Origin: Coriaria nepalensis
Taxonomy: Eukaryota > Streptophyta > Magnoliopsida > Cucurbitales > Coriariaceae
Assembly (NCBI GenBank): GCA_027186245.1
Contig: CP114481.1
Span: forward strand, 50,437,501 to 50,501,500
Direction of reading: 5' to 3'
Length of the DNA: 64,000 nt
The notes under the pieces are model-generated. The model was not told where the DNA came from, did not search any database, and was given only the letters and a program-made list of their open reading frames with translations. This document shows, in pieces, positions 1-11,329 of this stretch. Position numbers and translations under genes: made by a program. Numbering within the stretch: position 1 is the stretch's first letter; each line of letters starts with the position of its first letter.

Positions 1-136
1 TAGAAGAGACTCAGTGACATGACTTTAAGGCTAAACAAATGCATTGTTGCTTTCAGTAGATCAACTGCAAGTTACCCACGAAAGTCATGTTTAAAGGCCG
101 AATTTCGTTCGAAGCGATTTAGAAAGATTTAATGAC
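1..136 (+). repeat. Satellite monomer A (reference copy)
   Basis: The A monomer starts with tagaagagac or tcgaagagac and is about 136 bp long. Variable sites distinguish unit types: acatgac, acacgac, acaggac or agaggac after the head; gctttc, gccttc or gcctat in the middle; gttaccc against gttatgc in the core; and gaagcgattt against gaagtgattt near the end. A is the shortest of the three monomers. Confidence 0.93.
103..119 (+). other. CENP-B-box-like motif in monomer A (reference copy)
   Basis: Positions 103-119 read T-TTCG-TTCG-A-AG-CGAT-T. The mammalian CENP-B box core is N-TTCG-NNNN-A-NN-CGGG-N, so TTCG, A and CG match and the last two G residues are A and T here (seven of nine core positions). 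The same form (gaagcgattt) recurs in the many A monomers that carry gttaccc. Other A monomers have gaagtgattt, which loses one more match. B and C keep the TTCG at the same alignment position. Whether any protein binds it is unknown, and coincidence is possible. Confidence 0.35.
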
Positions 137-277
137 TAAAAGAGACACAATAATATGACTTTAAGGCTAAAAAATGAATAGTTGGCTTCAATAGATCAAT
201 TGCAAGTTATGCACGAAAGTCGCATTTCAAAAGCAAAAAGAGAATTGGTTCGAAGTGCCTTCAAACAATTTAATGAT
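137..277 (+). repeat. Satellite monomer B (reference copy)
   Basis: The B monomer starts with taaaagagac and is 141-142 bp. Useful diagnostic sites are cacaataatatg against cgcaaaaatatg, tgaatagttg against tgcatagttg, and ttcgaagtgcc, ttcaaagtgcc or ttcgaggtgcctcc in the second half. These sites separate the alpha, beta and gamma units of the core. In some unit types the B-C junction stays open in one frame for about 60 codons, which is chance and not a gene. Confidence 0.93.
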
Positions 278-419
278 TGAAAAGACTGAGTGATATGCTT
301 TTTAATGCTAAAATAATGCATTGTTGTCTTCAATAGATTAATTACAAGTTATGTAAGAAAATAATGTTTGAAGGGCGAAAATAGAATTCTTTCGTATTAA
401 TTTGGAATGATTTAATGAC
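278..419 (+). repeat. Satellite monomer C (reference copy)
   Basis: The C monomer starts with tgaaaagac and is about 142 bp. It carries an EcoRI site (GAATTC) in nearly every copy, just before the TTCG motif, so EcoRI sites recur about every 420 bp. Exceptions seen include gagttc near 20,941, 52,201 and 60,121, and gaattt near 53,871 and 61,791. Diagnostic sites are caatag, cagtag or ctatag in the middle, and ggcgaaaatag against ggcaaaaatag before the EcoRI site. Confidence 0.93.
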
Positions 420-1259
420 TCGAAGAGACTCAGTGACATGACTTTAAGGCTAAACAAATGCATTGTTGCTTTCAATAGATCACCTGCAAGTTATGCACGA
501 AAGTCATGTTTAAAGGCCGAATTTCGTCCCAAGTTATTTAGAATGATTTATTGACTAAAAGAGACGCAAAAATATGACTTTAAGGTTAAAAAAATGCATA
601 GTTGCCATCAATAAATCAATTGCAAGTTATGCACGAAAGTCGCATTTTAAAAGCAAAAAGAGAATTGGTTCGAAGTGCCTTCAAACAATTTAATGATTGA
701 AAAGACTGAGTGATATGCTTTTTAATGCTAAAATAATGCATTGTTGTCTTCAATAGATTAATTACAAGTTATGTAAGAAAATAATGTTTGAAGGGCGAAA
801 ATAGAATTCTTTGGTATTAATTTGGAATGATTTAATGACTCGAAGAGACTCAGTGACATGACTTTAAGGCTAAACAAATGCATTGTTGCTTTCAATAGAT
901 CACCTGCAAGTTATGCACGAAAGTCATGTTTAAAGGCCGAATTTCGTTCAAAGTTATTTAGAATGATTTATTGACTAAAAGAGACGCAAAAATATGACTT
1001 TAAGGTTAAAAAAATGCATAGTTGCCATCAATAAATCAATTGCAAGTTATGCATCAAAGTCGCGTTTTAAATGCAAAAAGAAAATTGGTTCGAAGTGCCT
1101 TCAAACAATTCAATGGTTGAAAAGACTGAGTGATATGCTTTTTATTGCTAAAATAATGCATTGTTGTCTTCAATAAATTAATTACAAGTTATGTAAGAAA
1201 ATAATGTTGGAAGGGCGAAAATAGAATTCGTTCGTATTAATTTAGAATGATTTAATGAC

Positions 1260-2938
1260 TCGAAGAGACTCAGTGAGAGGGCTTAATGGCTAAACAAATG
1301 CATTGTTGCCTATAATAGATCAACTTCAAGTTATGCATGAAAGTCATGTTTAATGGTCTAATTTCGTTCGAAGTGATTTAGAATGATTTACTGACTAAAA
1401 GAGACACAAAAATATGACTATAAAGCTAAAAAAATGCATAGGTGCCATCAATAGATCAATTGCAAGTTATGCATGAATGTCGTGTCTTAAATGCAAAAAT
1501 AGAATTGGTTTGAAATGCCTTCAATAAAATTAATGATTAAAAAGACTGAGTGATATGCTTTTTAATGCTAAAATAATGCATTGTTGTCTTCAATAGATTA
1601 ATTACAAGTTATGTAAGAAAATAATGTTTGAAGGGCGAAAATAGAATTCGTTCGTATTAATTTAGCATGATTTAATAACTCGAAGAGACTCAGTGACAGT
1701 ACTTAAAGGCTAAACAAATGCATTGTTGCCTATAATAGATCAACTGCAAGTTATGCACGAAAGTCATGTTTAGAGGCCGAATTTCGTTCGAAGTGATTTA
1801 GAATGATTTACTGACTAAAAGAGACGCAAAAATATGACTCTTAGGCTAAAAAAATGAATAGTTGCCTTCAATAGATCAATTGCAAGTTATGCATGAAACT
1901 CACGTTTTAAATGCAAAAAGAGAATTGGTTCGAAGTGCCTTCAAACATTTTAATGATTGAAAACACTGAGTGATATGCTTTTTAAAGCTAAAATAATGCA
2001 TTGTTGTCTTCAGTAGATTAATTACAAGTTATGTAAGAAAATAATATTGGAAGGGCGAAAATAGAATTCGTTCGTATTAATTTAGAATGATTTAATGACT
2101 CGAAGAGACTCAGTGAGAGGACTTAAAGGCTAAACAAATGCATTGTTGCCTATAATAGATCAACTTCAAGTTATGCATGAAAGTCATGTTTAATGGTCTA
2201 ATTTCGTTCGAAGTGATTTAGAATGATTTAATGACTAAAAGAGACACAAAAATATGACTATAAAGCTAAAAAAATGCATAGGTGCCATCAATAGATCAAT
2301 TGCAAGTTATGCATGAAAGTCGCGTTTTAAATGCAAAAAGAGAATTGGTTCGAAGTGCCTTCAAACAATTTAATGATTGAAAAGACTGAGTGATATGCTT
2401 TTTAATGCTAAGATAATGCATTGTTGTCTTCAATAGATTAATTACAAGTTATGTAAGAAAATAATGTTTGAAGGGCAAAAATAGAATTCGTTTGAATTAA
2501 TTTAGAATGATTTAATGACTAGAAGAGACTCAGTGACATGACTTTAAGGCTAAACAAATGCATTGTTGCTTTCAGTAGATCAACTGCAAGTTACCCACGA
2601 AAGTCATGTTTGAAGGCCGAATTTCGTTCGAAGCGATTTAGAAAGATTTAATGACTAAAAGAAGCACAATAATATGACTTTAAGGCTAAAAAATGAATAG
2701 TTGCCTTCAATAGATCAATTGCAAGTTATGCATGAAAGTCACGTTTTAAATGCAAAAAGAGAATTGGTTCGAACTGCCTTCAAACAATTTAATGATTGAA
2801 AAGACTGAGTGATATGCTTTTTAATGCTAAAATAATGCATTGTTGTCTTCAGTAGATTAATTACAAGTTATGTAAGAAAATAATATTGGAAGGGCGAAAA
2901 TAGAATTCGTTCGTATTAATTTAGCATGATTTAATGAC
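1260..2938 (+). repeat. Four-unit 1,679-bp repeat, copy 1
   Basis: Units 1260, 1680, 2100 and 2520 form a block that recurs 1,679 bp downstream. Shared rare variants include caacttcaag and aatggtctaatttc in the first unit, cagtacttaaagg in the second and gctaagataatgc in the C monomer of the third. The match weakens inside the last unit after its A monomer, where B and C resemble a different unit type. An exchange point therefore probably lies near 2,660-2,720. Confidence 0.85.
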
Positions 2939-4617
2939 TCGAAGAGACTCAGTGAGAGGACTTAAAGGCTAAACAAATGCATTGTTGCCTATAATAGATC
3001 AACTTCAAGTTATGCATGAAAGTCATGTTTAATGGTCTAATTTCGTTCGAAGTGATTTAGAATGATTTACTGACTAAAAGAGACACAAAAATATGACTAT
3101 AAAGCTAAAAAAATGCATAGGTGCCATCAATAGATCAATTGCAAGTTATGCATGAATGTCGTGTCTTAAATGCAAAAATAGAATTGGTTTGAAATGCCTT
3201 CAATAAAATTAATGATTAAAAAGACTGAGTGATATGCTTTTTAATGCTAAAATAATGCATTGTTGTCTTCAATAGATTAATTACAAGTTATGTAAGAAAA
3301 TAATGTTTGAAGGGCGAAAATAGAATTCGTTCGTATTAATTTAGCATGATTTAATAACTCGAAGAGACTCAGTGACAGTACTTAAAGGCTAAACAAATGC
3401 ATTGTTGCCTATAATAGATCAACTGCAAGTTATGCACGAAAGTCATGTTTAGAGGCCGAATTTCGTTCGAAGTGATTTAGAATGATTTACTGACTAAAAG
3501 AGACGCAAAAATATGACTCTTAGGCTAAAAAAATGAATAGTTGCCTTCAATAGATCAATTGCAAGTTATGCATGAAAGTCACGTTTTAAATGCAAAAAGA
3601 GAATTGGTTCGAAGTGCCTTCAAACATTTTAATGATTGAAAACACTGAGTGATATGCTTTTTAAAGCTAAAATAATGCATTGTTGTCTTCAGTAGATTAA
3701 TTACAAGTTATGTAAGAAAATAATATTGGAAGGGCGAAAATAGAATTCGTTCGTATTAATTTAGAATGATTTAATGACTCGAAGAGACTCAGTGAGAGGA
3801 CTTAAAGGCTAAACAAATGCATTGTTGCCTATAATAGATCAACTTCAAGTTATGCATGAAAGTCATGTTTAATGGTCTAATTTCGTTCGAAGTGATTTAG
3901 AATGATTTACTGACTAAAAGAGACACAAAAATATGACTATAAAGCTAAAAAAATGCATAGGTGCCATCAATAGATCAATTGCAAGTTATGCATGAAAGTC
4001 GCGTTTTAAATGCAAAAAGAGAATTGGTTCGAAGTGCCTTCAAACAATTTAATGATTGAAAAGACTGAGTGATATGCTTTTTAATGCTAAGATAATGCAT
4101 TGTTGTCTTCAATAGATTAATTACAAGTTATGTAAGAAAATAATGTTTGAAGGGCAAAAATAGAATTCGTTTGAATTAATTTAGAATGATTTAATGACTA
4201 GAAGAGACTCAGTGACATGACTTTAAGGCTAAACAAATGCATTGTTGCTTTCAGTAGATCAACTGCAAGTTACCCACGAAAGTCATGTTTAAAGGCCGAA
4301 TTTCGTTCGAAGCGATTTAGAAAGATTTAATGACTAAAAGAGACACAATAATATGACTTTAAGGCTAAAAAATGAATAGTTGGCTTCAATAGATCAATTG
4401 CAAGTTATGCACGAAAGTCGCATTTCAAAAGCAAAAAGAGAATTGGTTCGAAGTGCCTTCAAACAATTTAATGATTGAAAAGACTGAGTGATATGCTTTT
4501 TAATGCTAAAATAATGCATTGTTGTCTTCAATAGATTAATTACAAGTTATGTAAGAAAATAATGTTTGAAGGGCGAAAATAGAATTCTTTCGTATTAATT
4601 TGGAATGATTTAATGAC
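2939..4617 (+). repeat. Four-unit 1,679-bp repeat, copy 2
   Basis: Units 2939, 3359, 3779 and 4199 correspond to 1260, 1680, 2100 and 2520. The first three pairs share the rare variants named for copy 1. Unit 4199 is instead identical to unit 1 for as far as I compared, so the end of this copy is also the start of the 4,198-bp repeat of the window's first units. Confidence 0.85.
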
Positions 4618-5877
4618 TCGAAGAGACTCAGTGACATGACTTTAAGGCTAAACAAATGCATTGTTGCTTTCAATAGATCACCTGCAAGTTATGCACGAAA
4701 GTCATGTTTAAAGGCCGAATTTCGTCCCAAGTTATTTAGAATGATTTATTGACTAAAAGAGACGCAAAAATATGACTTTAAGGTTAAAAAAATGCATAGT
4801 TGCCATCAATAAATCAATTGCAAGTTATGCACGAAAGTCGCATTTTAAAAGCAAAAAGAGAATTGGTTCGAAGTGCCTTCAAACAATTTAATGATTGAAA
4901 AGACTGAGTGATATGCTTTTTAATGCTAAAATAATGCATTGTTGTCTTCAATAGATTAATTACAAGTTATGTAAGAAAATAATGTTTGAAGGGCGAAAAT
5001 AGAATTCTTTGGTATTAATTTGGAATGATTTAATGACTCGAAGAGACTCAGTGACATGACTTTAAGGCTAAACAAATGCATTGTTGCTTTCAATAGATCA
5101 CCTGCAAGTTATGCACGAAAGTCATGTTTAAAGGCCGAATTTCGTTCAAAGTTATTTAGAATGATTTATTGACTAAAAGAGACGCAAAAATATGACTTTA
5201 AGGTTAAAAAAATGCATAGTTGCCATCAATAAATCAATTGCAAGTTATGCATCAAAGTCGCGTTTTAAATGCAAAAAGAAAATTGGTTCGAAGTGCCTTC
5301 AAACAATTCAATGGTTGAAAAGACTGAGTGATATGCTTTTTATTGCTAAAATAATGCATTGTTGTCTTCAATAAATTAATTACAAGTTATGTAAGAAAAT
5401 AATGTTGGAAGGGCGAAAATAGAATTCGTTCGTATTAATTTAGAATGATTTAATGACTCGAAGAGACTCAGTGAGAGGGCTTAATGGCTAAACAAATGCA
5501 CTGTTGCCTATAATAGATCAACTGCAAGTTATGCATGAAAGTCATGTTTAATGGCCTAATTTCGTTCGAAGTGATTTAGAATTATTTACTGACTAAAAGA
5601 GACGCAAAAATATGACTTTAAGGCTGACAAAATGCATAGTTGCCATCAATAGACTAATGGCAAGTTATGCATGAAAGTCGTGTCTGAAATGCAAAAATAG
5701 AATTGGTTCGGAGTGCCTTCAAAAAAATTAATGATTGAAAAGACTGAGTGATATGCTTTTTAATGCTAAAATAATGCATTGTTGTCTTTAGTAGATTAAT
5801 TGCAAGTTATGTAAGAAAATTATGTTTGAAGGGCGAAAATAGAATTCGTTTGAATTAATTTATAATGATTTAATGAC
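4199..5877 (+). repeat. Second copy of the window-start block (spacing 4,198 bp)
   Basis: Units start at 4199, 4618, 5038 and 5458. The stretch from 4199 to about 5500 matches 1 to about 1302 base for base by eye. The first difference I found is a T-to-C change at 5501 (equivalent to 1303). After that the two copies diverge: this one has tgcaag and ggcctaattt where the first has ttcaag and ggtctaattt. The spacing equals ten units. Confidence 0.88.
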
Positions 5878-8393
5878 TAGAAGAGACTCAGTGACATGAC
5901 TTTAAGGCTAAACAAATGCATTGTTGCTTTCAATAGATCAACTGCAAGTTACCCACGAAAGTCATGTTTAAATGCCGAATTTCGTTCGAAGCGATTTAGA
6001 AAGATTTAATGACTAAAAGAGACACAATAATATGACTTTAAGGCTAAAAAATGAATAGTTTCCTTCAATAGATCAATTGCAAGTTATGCACGAAAGTCGC
6101 ATTTTAAAAGCAAAAAGAGAATTGGTTCGAAGTGCCTTCAAACATTTTAATGATTGAAAACACTGAGTGATATTCTTTTTAAAGCTAAAATAATGCATTG
6201 TTGTATTCAGTAGATTAATTACAAGTTATGTAAGAAAATAATGTTTGAAGGGCAAAAATAGAATTCGTTTGAATTAATTTAGAATGATTTAATGACTAGA
6301 AGAGACTCAGTGACATGACTTTAAGGCTAAACAAATGCATTGTTGCTTTCAATAGATCAAATGCAAGTTACCCACGAAAGTCGTGTTTAAATGCCGAATT
6401 TCGTTCGAAGCGATTTAGAAAGATTTAATGACTAAAAGAGATACAATAATATGACTTTAAAGCTAAAAAATGAATAGTTGCCTTCAATAGATCAATTGCA
6501 AGTTATGCACGAAAGTCGCATTTTAAAAGCAAAAAGAGAATTGGTTCGAAGTGCCGTCAAACAATTTAATGATTGAAAAGACTGAGTGATATGCTTTTTA
6601 ATGCTAAAATAATGCATTGTTGTCTTCAATAGATTAATTATAAGTTATGTAAGAAAATAATGTTTGAAGGGCGAAAATAGAATTCTTTCGTATTAATTTA
6701 GAATGATTTAATGACTCGAAGAGACTCAGTGACACGACTTTAAGGCTAAACAAATGCATTGTTGCCTTCAATAGATCACCTGCAAGTTATGCACGAAAGT
6801 CATGTTTAAAGGCCGAATTTCGTTCGAAGTGATTTAGAATGATTCACAAACTAAAAGAGATGCAAAAATATGACTTTAAGGCTAAAAAAATGCATAGTTG
6901 CCATCAATAGATCAATTGCAAGTTATGCATCAAAGTCGCGTGTTAAATGCAAAAAGAGAATTGGTTCGAAGTGCCTTCAAACAATTTAATGATTGAAAAG
7001 ACTGAGTGATATGCTTTTTAATGCTAAAATAATGCATTGTTGTCTTCTATAGATTAATTACAAGTTATGTAAGAAAATAATGTTTGAAGGGCAAAAATAG
7101 AATTCGTTTGAATTAATTTAGAATGATTTAATGACTAGAAGAGACTCAGTGACATGACTTTAAGGCTAAACAAATGCATTGTTGCTTTCAATAGATCAAC
7201 TGCAAGTTACCCACGAAAGTCATGTTTAAATGCCGAATTTCGTTCGAAGCGATTTAGAAAGATTTAATGACTAAAAGAGACACAATAATATGACTTTAAG
7301 GCTAAAAAATGAATAGTTGCCTTCAATAGATCAATTGCAAGTTATGCACGAAAGTCGCATTTTAAAAGCAAAAAGAGAATTGGTTCGAGGTGCCTTCAAA
7401 CAATTTAATGATTGAAAAGACTGAGTGATATGCTTTTTAAAGCTAAAATAATGCATTATTGTCTTCAATAGATTAATTACAAGTTATGTAAGAAAATAAT
7501 GTTTGAAGGGCGAAAATAGAATTCTTTCGTATTAATTTAGAATGATTTAATGACTCGAAGAGACTCAGTGACACGACTTTAAGGCTAAACAAATGCATTG
7601 TTGCCTTCAATAGATCACCTCCAAGTTATGCACGAAAGTCATGTTTAAAGGCCGAATTTCATTCCAAGTTATTTAGAATGATTTATTGACTAAAAGAGAC
7701 GCAAAAATATGACTTTAAGGTTAAAAAAATGCATAGTTGCCATCAATAAATCAATTGCAAGTTATGCATCAAAGTCGCGTTTTAAATGCAAAAAGAAAAT
7801 TGGTTCGAAGTGCCTTCAAACAATTCAATGATTGAAAAGACTGAGGGATATGCTTTTTATTGCTAAAATAATGCATTGTTGTCTTCAATAGATTAATTAC
7901 AAGTTATGTAAGAAAATAATGTTGGAAGGGCGAAAATAGAATTCGTTCGTATTAATTTAGAATTATTTAATGACTCGAAGAGACTCAGTGAGAGGACTTA
8001 AAGGCTAAACAAATGCATTGTTGCCTATAATAGATCAACTGCAAGTTATGCATGAAAGTCATGTTTAATGGCCTAATTTCGTTCGAAGTGATTTAGAATG
8101 ATTTACTGACTAAAAGAGACGCAAAAATATGACTTTAAGGCTGAAAAAATGCATAGTTGCCATCAATAGACCAAGGGCAAGTTATGCATGAAAGTTACGT
8201 TTTAAATGCAAAAGAGAATTGGTTCGAAGTGCCTTCAAACATTTTAATGATTGAAAACACTGAGTGATATGCTTTTTAAAGCTAAAATAATGCATTGTTG
8301 TCTTCAGTAGATTAATTACAAGTTATGTAAGAAAATAATGTTTGAAGAACAAAAATAGAATTCGTTTGAATTAATTTAGAATGATTTAATGAC
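5878..8393 (+). repeat. Divergent left-flank units
   Basis: Units start at 5878, 6297, 6716, 7136, 7555 and 7975. They mix gttaccc-type A monomers (5878, 6297, 7136), cacctgc types (6716, 7555) and a tataatag type (7975). Units 5878 and 6297 pair with 13009 and 13428, sharing tgatattcttttt and gagatacaataatatg. Units 7555 and 7975 pair with 44037 and 44457. Unit 7975 also resembles 20976, sharing gaaagttacg and gaagaacaaaaatag. Confidence 0.88.
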
Positions 8394-9651
8394 TAGAAGA
8401 GACTCAGTGACATGACTTTAAGGCTAAACAAATGCATTGTTGCTTTCAATAGATCAACTGCAAGTTACCCACGAAAGTCATGTTTAAATGCCGAATTTCG
8501 TTCGAAGCGATTTAGAAAGATTTAATGACTAAAAGAGACACAATAATATGACTTTAAGGCTAAAAAATGAATAGTTGCCTTCAATAGATCAATTGCAAGT
8601 TATGCACGAAAGTCGCATTTTAAAAGCAAAAAGAGAATTGGTTCGAGGTGCCTCCAAACAATTTAATGATTGAAAAGACTGGGTGATATGCTTTTTAATG
8701 CTAAAATAATGCATTGTTGTCTTCAATAGATTAATTACAAGTTATGTAAGAAAATAATGTTTGAAGGGCGAAAATAGAATTCTTTCGTATTAATTTAGAA
8801 TGATTTAATGACTCGAAGAGACTCAGTGACACGACTTTAAGGCTAAACAAATGCATTGTTGCTTTCAATAGATCAACTGCAAGTTACCCACGAAAGTCAT
8901 GTTTAAATGCCGAATTTCGTTCGAAGCGATTTAGAAAGATTTAATGACTAAAAGAGACACAATAATATGACTTTAAGGCTAAAAAATGAATAGTTGCCTT
9001 CAATAGATCAATTGCAAGTTATGCACGAAAGTCGCATTTCAAAAGCAAAAAGAGAATTGGTTCAAAGTGCCTTCAAACAATTTAATGATTGAAAAGACTG
9101 AGTGATATGCTTTTTAATGCTAAAATAATGCATTGTTGTCTTCAATAGATTAATTACAAGTTATGTAAGAAAATAATGTTTGAAGGGCGAAAATAGAATT
9201 CTTTCGTATTAATTTAGAACGATTTAATAACTCGAAGAGACTCAGTGACACGACTTTAAGGCTAAACAAATGCATTGTTGCCTTCAATAGATCACCTGCA
9301 AGTTATGCACGAAAGTCATGTTTAAAGGCCGAATTTCGTTCGAAGTGATTTAGAATGATTTACAAACTAAAAGAGATGCAAAAATATGACTTTAAGGCTA
9401 AAAAAATGCATAGTTGCCATCAATAGATCAATTGCAAGTTATGCATCAAAGTCGCGTGTTAAATGCAAAAAGAGAATTGGTTCGAAGTGCCTTCAAACAA
9501 TTTAATGATTGAAAAGACTGAGTGATATGCTTTTTAATGCTAAAATAATGCATTGTTGTCTTCAGTAGATTAATTACAAGTTATGTAAGAAAATAATGTT
9601 TGAAGGGCAAAAATAGAATTCGTTTGAATTAATTTAGAATGATTTAATGAC
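8394..9651 (+). repeat. Founder-like 1,258-bp three-unit block of the core repeat
   Basis: Units 8394, 8813 and 9232 total 1,258 bp and have the order of the core higher-order repeat. The first has ttcgaggtgcctcc in B. The second has acacgac with gctttc in A and ttcaaagtgcc in B. The third has cacctgc and gatttacaaac in A, then gcgtgttaaatgc in B. The first unit keeps atgcattgttg where core alpha units have atgcatagttg, and the third has cttcagtag where core gamma units have cttctatag. It therefore looks like a precursor or close relative and not a core copy; the direction of descent is inference. Confidence 0.75.
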
Positions 9652-11329
9652 TAGAAGAGACTCAGTGACATGACTTTAAGGCTAAACAAATGCATTGTTG
9701 CTTTCAATAGATCAACTGCAAGTTACCCACGAAAGTCATGTTTAAATGCCGAATTTCGTTCGAAGCGATTTAGAAAGATTTAATGACTAAAAGAGACACA
9801 ATAATATGACTTTAAGGCTAAAAAATGAATAGTTGGCTTCAATAGATCAATTGCAAGTTATGCACGAAAGTCGCATTTCAAAAGCAAAAAGAGAATTGGT
9901 TCGAAGTGCCTTCAAACAATTTAATGATTGAAAAGACTGAGTGATATGCTTTTTAATGCTAAAATAATGCATTGTTGTCTTCAATAGATTAATTACAAGT
10001 TATGTAAGAAAATAATGTTTGAAGGGCGAAAATAGAATTCTTTCGTATTAATTTAGAACGATTTAATAACTCGAAGAGACTCAGTGACACGACTTTAAGG
10101 CTAAACAAATGCATTGTTGCCTTCAATAGATCACCTGCAAGTTATGGACGAAAGTCATGTTTAAAGGCCGAATTTCGTCCCAAGTTATTTAGAATGATTT
10201 ATTGACTAAAAGAGACGCAAAAATATGACTTTAAGGTTAAAAAAATGCATAGTTGCCATCAATAAATCAATTGCAAGTTATGCACGAAAGTCGCATTTTA
10301 AAAGCAAAAAGAGAATTGGTTCGAAGTGCCTTCAAACAATTTAATGATTGAAAAGACTGAGTGATATGCTTTTTAATGCTAAAATAATGCATTGTTGTCT
10401 TCAGTAGATTAATTACAAGTTATGTAAGAAAATAATGTTTGAAGGGCAAAAATAGAATTCGTTTGAATTAATTTAGAATGATTTAATGACTAGAAGAGAC
10501 TCAGTGACATGACTTTAAGGCTAAACAAATGCATTGTTGCTTTCAATAGATCAACTGCAAGTTACCCATGAAAGTCATGTTTAAAGGCCGAATTTTGTTC
10601 GAAGCGATTTAGAAAGATTTAATGACTAAAAGAGACACAATAATATGACTTTAAGGCTAAAAAATGAATAGTTGCCTTCAATAGATCAATTGCAAGTTAT
10701 GCACGAAAGTCGCATTTTAAAAGCAAAAAGAGAATTGGTTCAAAGTGCCTTCAAACAATTTAATGATTGAAAAGACTGAGTTATATGCTTTTTAATGCTA
10801 AAATAATGCATTGTTGTCTTCAATAGATTAATTACAAGTTATGTAAGAAAATAATGTTTGAAGGGCGAAAATAGAATTCGTTCGTATTAATTAAGAATGA
10901 TTTAATGACTCGAAGAGACTCAGTGACAGGACTTAAAGGCTAAACAAATGCATTGTTGCCTATAATAGATCAACTGCAAGTTATGCACGAAAGTCATGTT
11001 TAATGGCAGAATTCCGTTCGAAGTGATTTAGAACGATTTACTGACTAAAAGAGACGCAAAAATATGACTTTAAGGCTAAAAAAATGCATAGTTTCCTTCA
11101 ATAGATCAATTGCAAGTTATGCATGAAAGTCACGTTTTAAATGCAAAAAGAGAATTGGTTCGAAGTGCCTTCAAACATTTTAATGATTGAAAACACTGAG
11201 TGATATGCTTTTTAAAGCTAAAATAATGCATTGTTGTCTTCAGTAGATTAATTACAAGTTATGTAAGAAAATAATGTTTGAAGGGCAAAAATAGAATTCG
11301 TTTGAATTAATTTAGAATGATTTAATGAC
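9652..11329 (+). repeat. Divergent left-flank units between founder block and 7,131-bp repeat
   Basis: Units start at 9652, 10071, 10491 and 10910. Unit 9652 (gttggcttc and gcatttcaaaagc in B) is the class of units 1, 4199 and 11330. Unit 10071 carries gtcccaagttattt, as in 420, 4618 and 11749. Unit 10491 has gttacccatg and attttgttcg. Unit 10910 (acaggactt, ggcagaatt) is the counterpart of 45296 in the right flank. No gene seen. Confidence 0.87.

Larger units (their letters stand above)
1..419 (+). repeat. Reference ~420-bp satellite unit (A+B+C), first copy
   Basis: This first complete unit is used as the reference. It divides into monomer A (1-136), B (137-277) and C (278-419), totalling 419 bp. 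The next unit starts at 420 and is 420 bp long, because its B monomer is one base longer. All three monomers share the order of blocks: a gaagagac- or aaaagagac-like head, a gctaaa-plus-atgcat region, a caatagat..a..gcaagttatg core, a TTCG-centred motif and a gattta- or aattta-like tail. Confidence 0.95.
1..4198 (+). repeat. Left-end divergent block, ten units
   Basis: Units start at 1, 420, 840, 1260, 1680, 2100, 2520, 2939, 3359 and 3779. Unit types are diverse. Several A monomers carry agagg or acagt plus tataatagatc (for example 1260, 1680, 2100), a class rare in the core. Units 1260, 1680 and 2100 are repeated as 2939, 3359 and 3779 (spacing 1,679 bp). The first three units recur at 4199. 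I see no gene in this stretch. Confidence 0.9.

Noticed and set aside
103..119. Calling the TTCG motif a true CENP-B box
   Set aside because: The last two G residues of the CGGG core are A and T, and gamma and several flank units change one more. It is kept only as a CENP-B-box-like motif.
994..1176. 60-codon open frame, repeated at 5192, 12323 and 45870, with a 63-codon relative at 48796
   Set aside because: These are the same B/C monomer junction in related unit types. The frame is open by chance in an AT-rich repeat, is closed in most other units, and shows no domain, signal or conserved start context. Repetition reflects satellite copying, not protein conservation.
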